Source: an uncultured Methylococcaceae bacterium
Lineage (GTDB): Bacteria; Pseudomonadota; Gammaproteobacteria; Methylococcales; Methylomonadaceae
Direction of reading: 5' to 3'
Assembly (NCBI GenBank): GCA_903859415.1
Contig: CAIOMN010000058.1
Coordinates: 62,001-126,000 of the forward strand
DNA length: 64,000 nucleotides
Below the pieces are notes generated by a model. The model made no database searches and was not told where the DNA came from. It saw only the letters and a program-made list of their open reading frames with translations. Position numbers and translations under genes: made by a program. Each line of letters begins with the position of its first letter. The stretch's first letter is position 1. Positions 63,127-64,000 of the stretch are shown here, piece after piece.

Positions 63127-63173
63127 GTGGGAGTGGCTTTAGCCACGATTATCATGGCTAAAGCCACGCCCAC
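63127..63173. repeat. REP-like palindrome between cysN and the helicase gene
   Basis: Arms 63127-63145 (GTGGGAGTGGCTTTAGCCA) and 63155-63173 (TGGCTAAAGCCACGCCCAC) pair over 18 of 19 bases around a 9-base loop. Twenty bases (GGCTTTAGCCACGATTATCA) recur identically at 36634-36653. It may end the cysDN message or be a passive repeat. Confidence 0.75.
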
Positions 63174-63203
63174 AATTCTACGTTACCTATGGATAAATAA
63201 CCT

Positions 63204-64000
63204 GTGACAGATACGAAACAGTTTTTCAGTAATAAGGGTGCGTTATCGACTGTCATATCGGGTTATCAAGCACGTGAAGCTCAGATGGAAATGGCAGAAG
63301 CCATTGCAACAGCTATTGATAAAAAACAGCACTTAATCGCAGAGGCAGGCACTGGAACGGGTAAAACCTTTGCCTATTTAGTCCCCGCTATTTTATCCGG
63401 TAAAAAGACCATTATTTCAACGGGGACTAAAAATCTCCAGGATCAGTTATTCAATAAAGATCTGCCCGTAATACGCAAGGCTATGAAAAAGCCCTTTCTT
63501 GCCGCGTTATTAAAAGGGCGAAGTAATTATTTATGTACTTATCGCTTACAAAATGCCTTAACCTCAACCATCGGCTTTACCAAAGAAGACGCGGGGGCCT
63601 TAGCAAAAATAAACGCTTGGGCTAAACGCACTCAGACAGGCGACATTGCAGAAATGTCCGGTGTCAATGAAGGCGATCCTATCTGGTATCAGGCCACCTC
63701 TACCCCAGATAATTGCCTAGGACAAGACTGTCCTGATTATGCCGAGTGTTATCTGGTTAAAGCTCGAAAAAATGCTCAAGAAGCGGATGTCATTGTGGTT
63801 AATCATCATCTGTTATGTGCAGACTGGTCAATACGGGATAATGGCTTTGGGGAGTTATTGCCCAATGCTGAAGTGGTTGTCATTGATGAAGCCCATCAAC
63901 TGGCTGATACAGCATCGAACTTCTTGGGTGTTAATCTGGGGGCAAAACAATTGAGTGATTTAGCTCAAGATGCCTTGATGGAATACTTTAAGGACGCAAC
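63204..64000 (+). CDS. DinG/YoaA-family ATP-dependent DNA helicase, partial (C-terminus beyond window)
   Basis: From GTG 63204 the frame stays open to the window end (265 codons). An in-frame TAA lies just upstream (63198), and GTG is the only early start. Walker A is AEAGTGTGKTFAYLVPA, followed by IISTGTKNLQDQLFNKDL. The iron-sulfur Cys set is CTYR plus CLGQDCPDYAECY, and the DEAH box is VVIDEAHQL. This is the XPD-like iron-sulfur helicase pattern. YoaA and DinG act in repair of stalled or damaged DNA. The two cannot be separated on this fragment, though the length before the FeS site favours YoaA. Confidence 0.9.
   Translation, partial: MTDTKQFFSNKGALSTVISGYQAREAQMEMAEAIATAIDKKQHLIAEAGTGTGKTFAYLVPAILSGKKTIISTGTKNLQDQLFNKDLPVIRKAMKKPFLAALLKGRSNYLCTYRLQNALTSTIGFTKEDAGALAKINAWAKRTQTGDIAEMSGVNEGDPIWYQATSTPDNCLGQDCPDYAECYLVKARKNAQEADVIVVNHHLLCADWSIRDNGFGELLPNAEVVVIDEAHQLADTASNFLGVNLGAKQLSDLAQDALMEYFKDA

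Overview
The window looks like chromosomal DNA from an AT-leaning gammaproteobacterium, most plausibly a methanotroph of the Methylococcales. HflD is essentially gammaproteobacterial. The mix of zwf-edd-eda-gltA, a heme d1 (nir) operon, DabA/DabB inorganic-carbon uptake, copper proteins and cysDN fits that order. No methane monooxygenase or rRNA gene is present, so the affiliation is inference from gene content.

Layout. 1-3434: a very large PAS/GAF sensor histidine kinase whose periplasmic half is separated from the rest by one in-frame TAG codon. 3435-5195: an unknown gene and a gene-free stretch holding a striking 21-bp-phased series of AGCGCT hexamers. 5196-9909: a type III restriction-modification system (res, mod) with an orphan antitoxin gene and a REP-like palindrome inside it. 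9910-12569: a truncated hicA relic, a BLUF blue-light sensor and a PAS-GGDVF-EAL protein. 12575-17073: the DabB/DabA inorganic-carbon pump. 17359-21137: pgaBCD (poly-N-acetylglucosamine, no pgaA). 21205-26814: HAD phosphatase, peptide deformylase, a methyltransferase-polyphosphate kinase fusion, a PLP-dependent desulfhydrase/deaminase-like enzyme and a small membrane protein. 27451-29610: moaA, a vapBC cassette bracketed by short direct repeats, and an hsdS remnant. 29696-35059: a cytochrome cd1-like gene, two small cytochromes c, nirF and nirD/L/G/H. 35270-40778: gltA, eda, edd, zwf. 41006-46719: TauE/SafE permease, PhoR/PhoB, a DUF5710-like protein, truncated haemoglobin, and Kup with a possible tiny membrane ORF ahead of it. 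46837-51885: a secreted repeat-rich protein, a decayed methyltransferase gene, VgrG and its small partner. 51943-56235: ornithine decarboxylase-like enzyme, CreA, and a membrane-bound cupredoxin/multicopper oxidase pair. 56329-59962: a Gld-type ABC system and HflD. 60132-64000: HMA metal-binding protein, CysD, CysN with a vestigial APS-kinase tail, and a DinG/YoaA helicase cut by the window edge.

How the parts may work together: glucose-6-phosphate can pass through Zwf, Edd and Eda to pyruvate and, through GltA, enter the TCA cycle. CysDN activates sulfate. The nir genes make heme d1 and a cd1-type protein, but NirJ and NirE are not here. The BLUF protein and its EAL neighbour could lower c-di-GMP near genes for the c-di-GMP-dependent PNAG synthase. 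That last link is inference from proximity.

The least explained signals are the phased AGCGCT array (about 4443-4993), the TAG-split sensor kinase, the methyltransferase-PPK1 fusion, the cd1 protein that seems to lack one active-site histidine, and the vestigial CysC domain on CysN.
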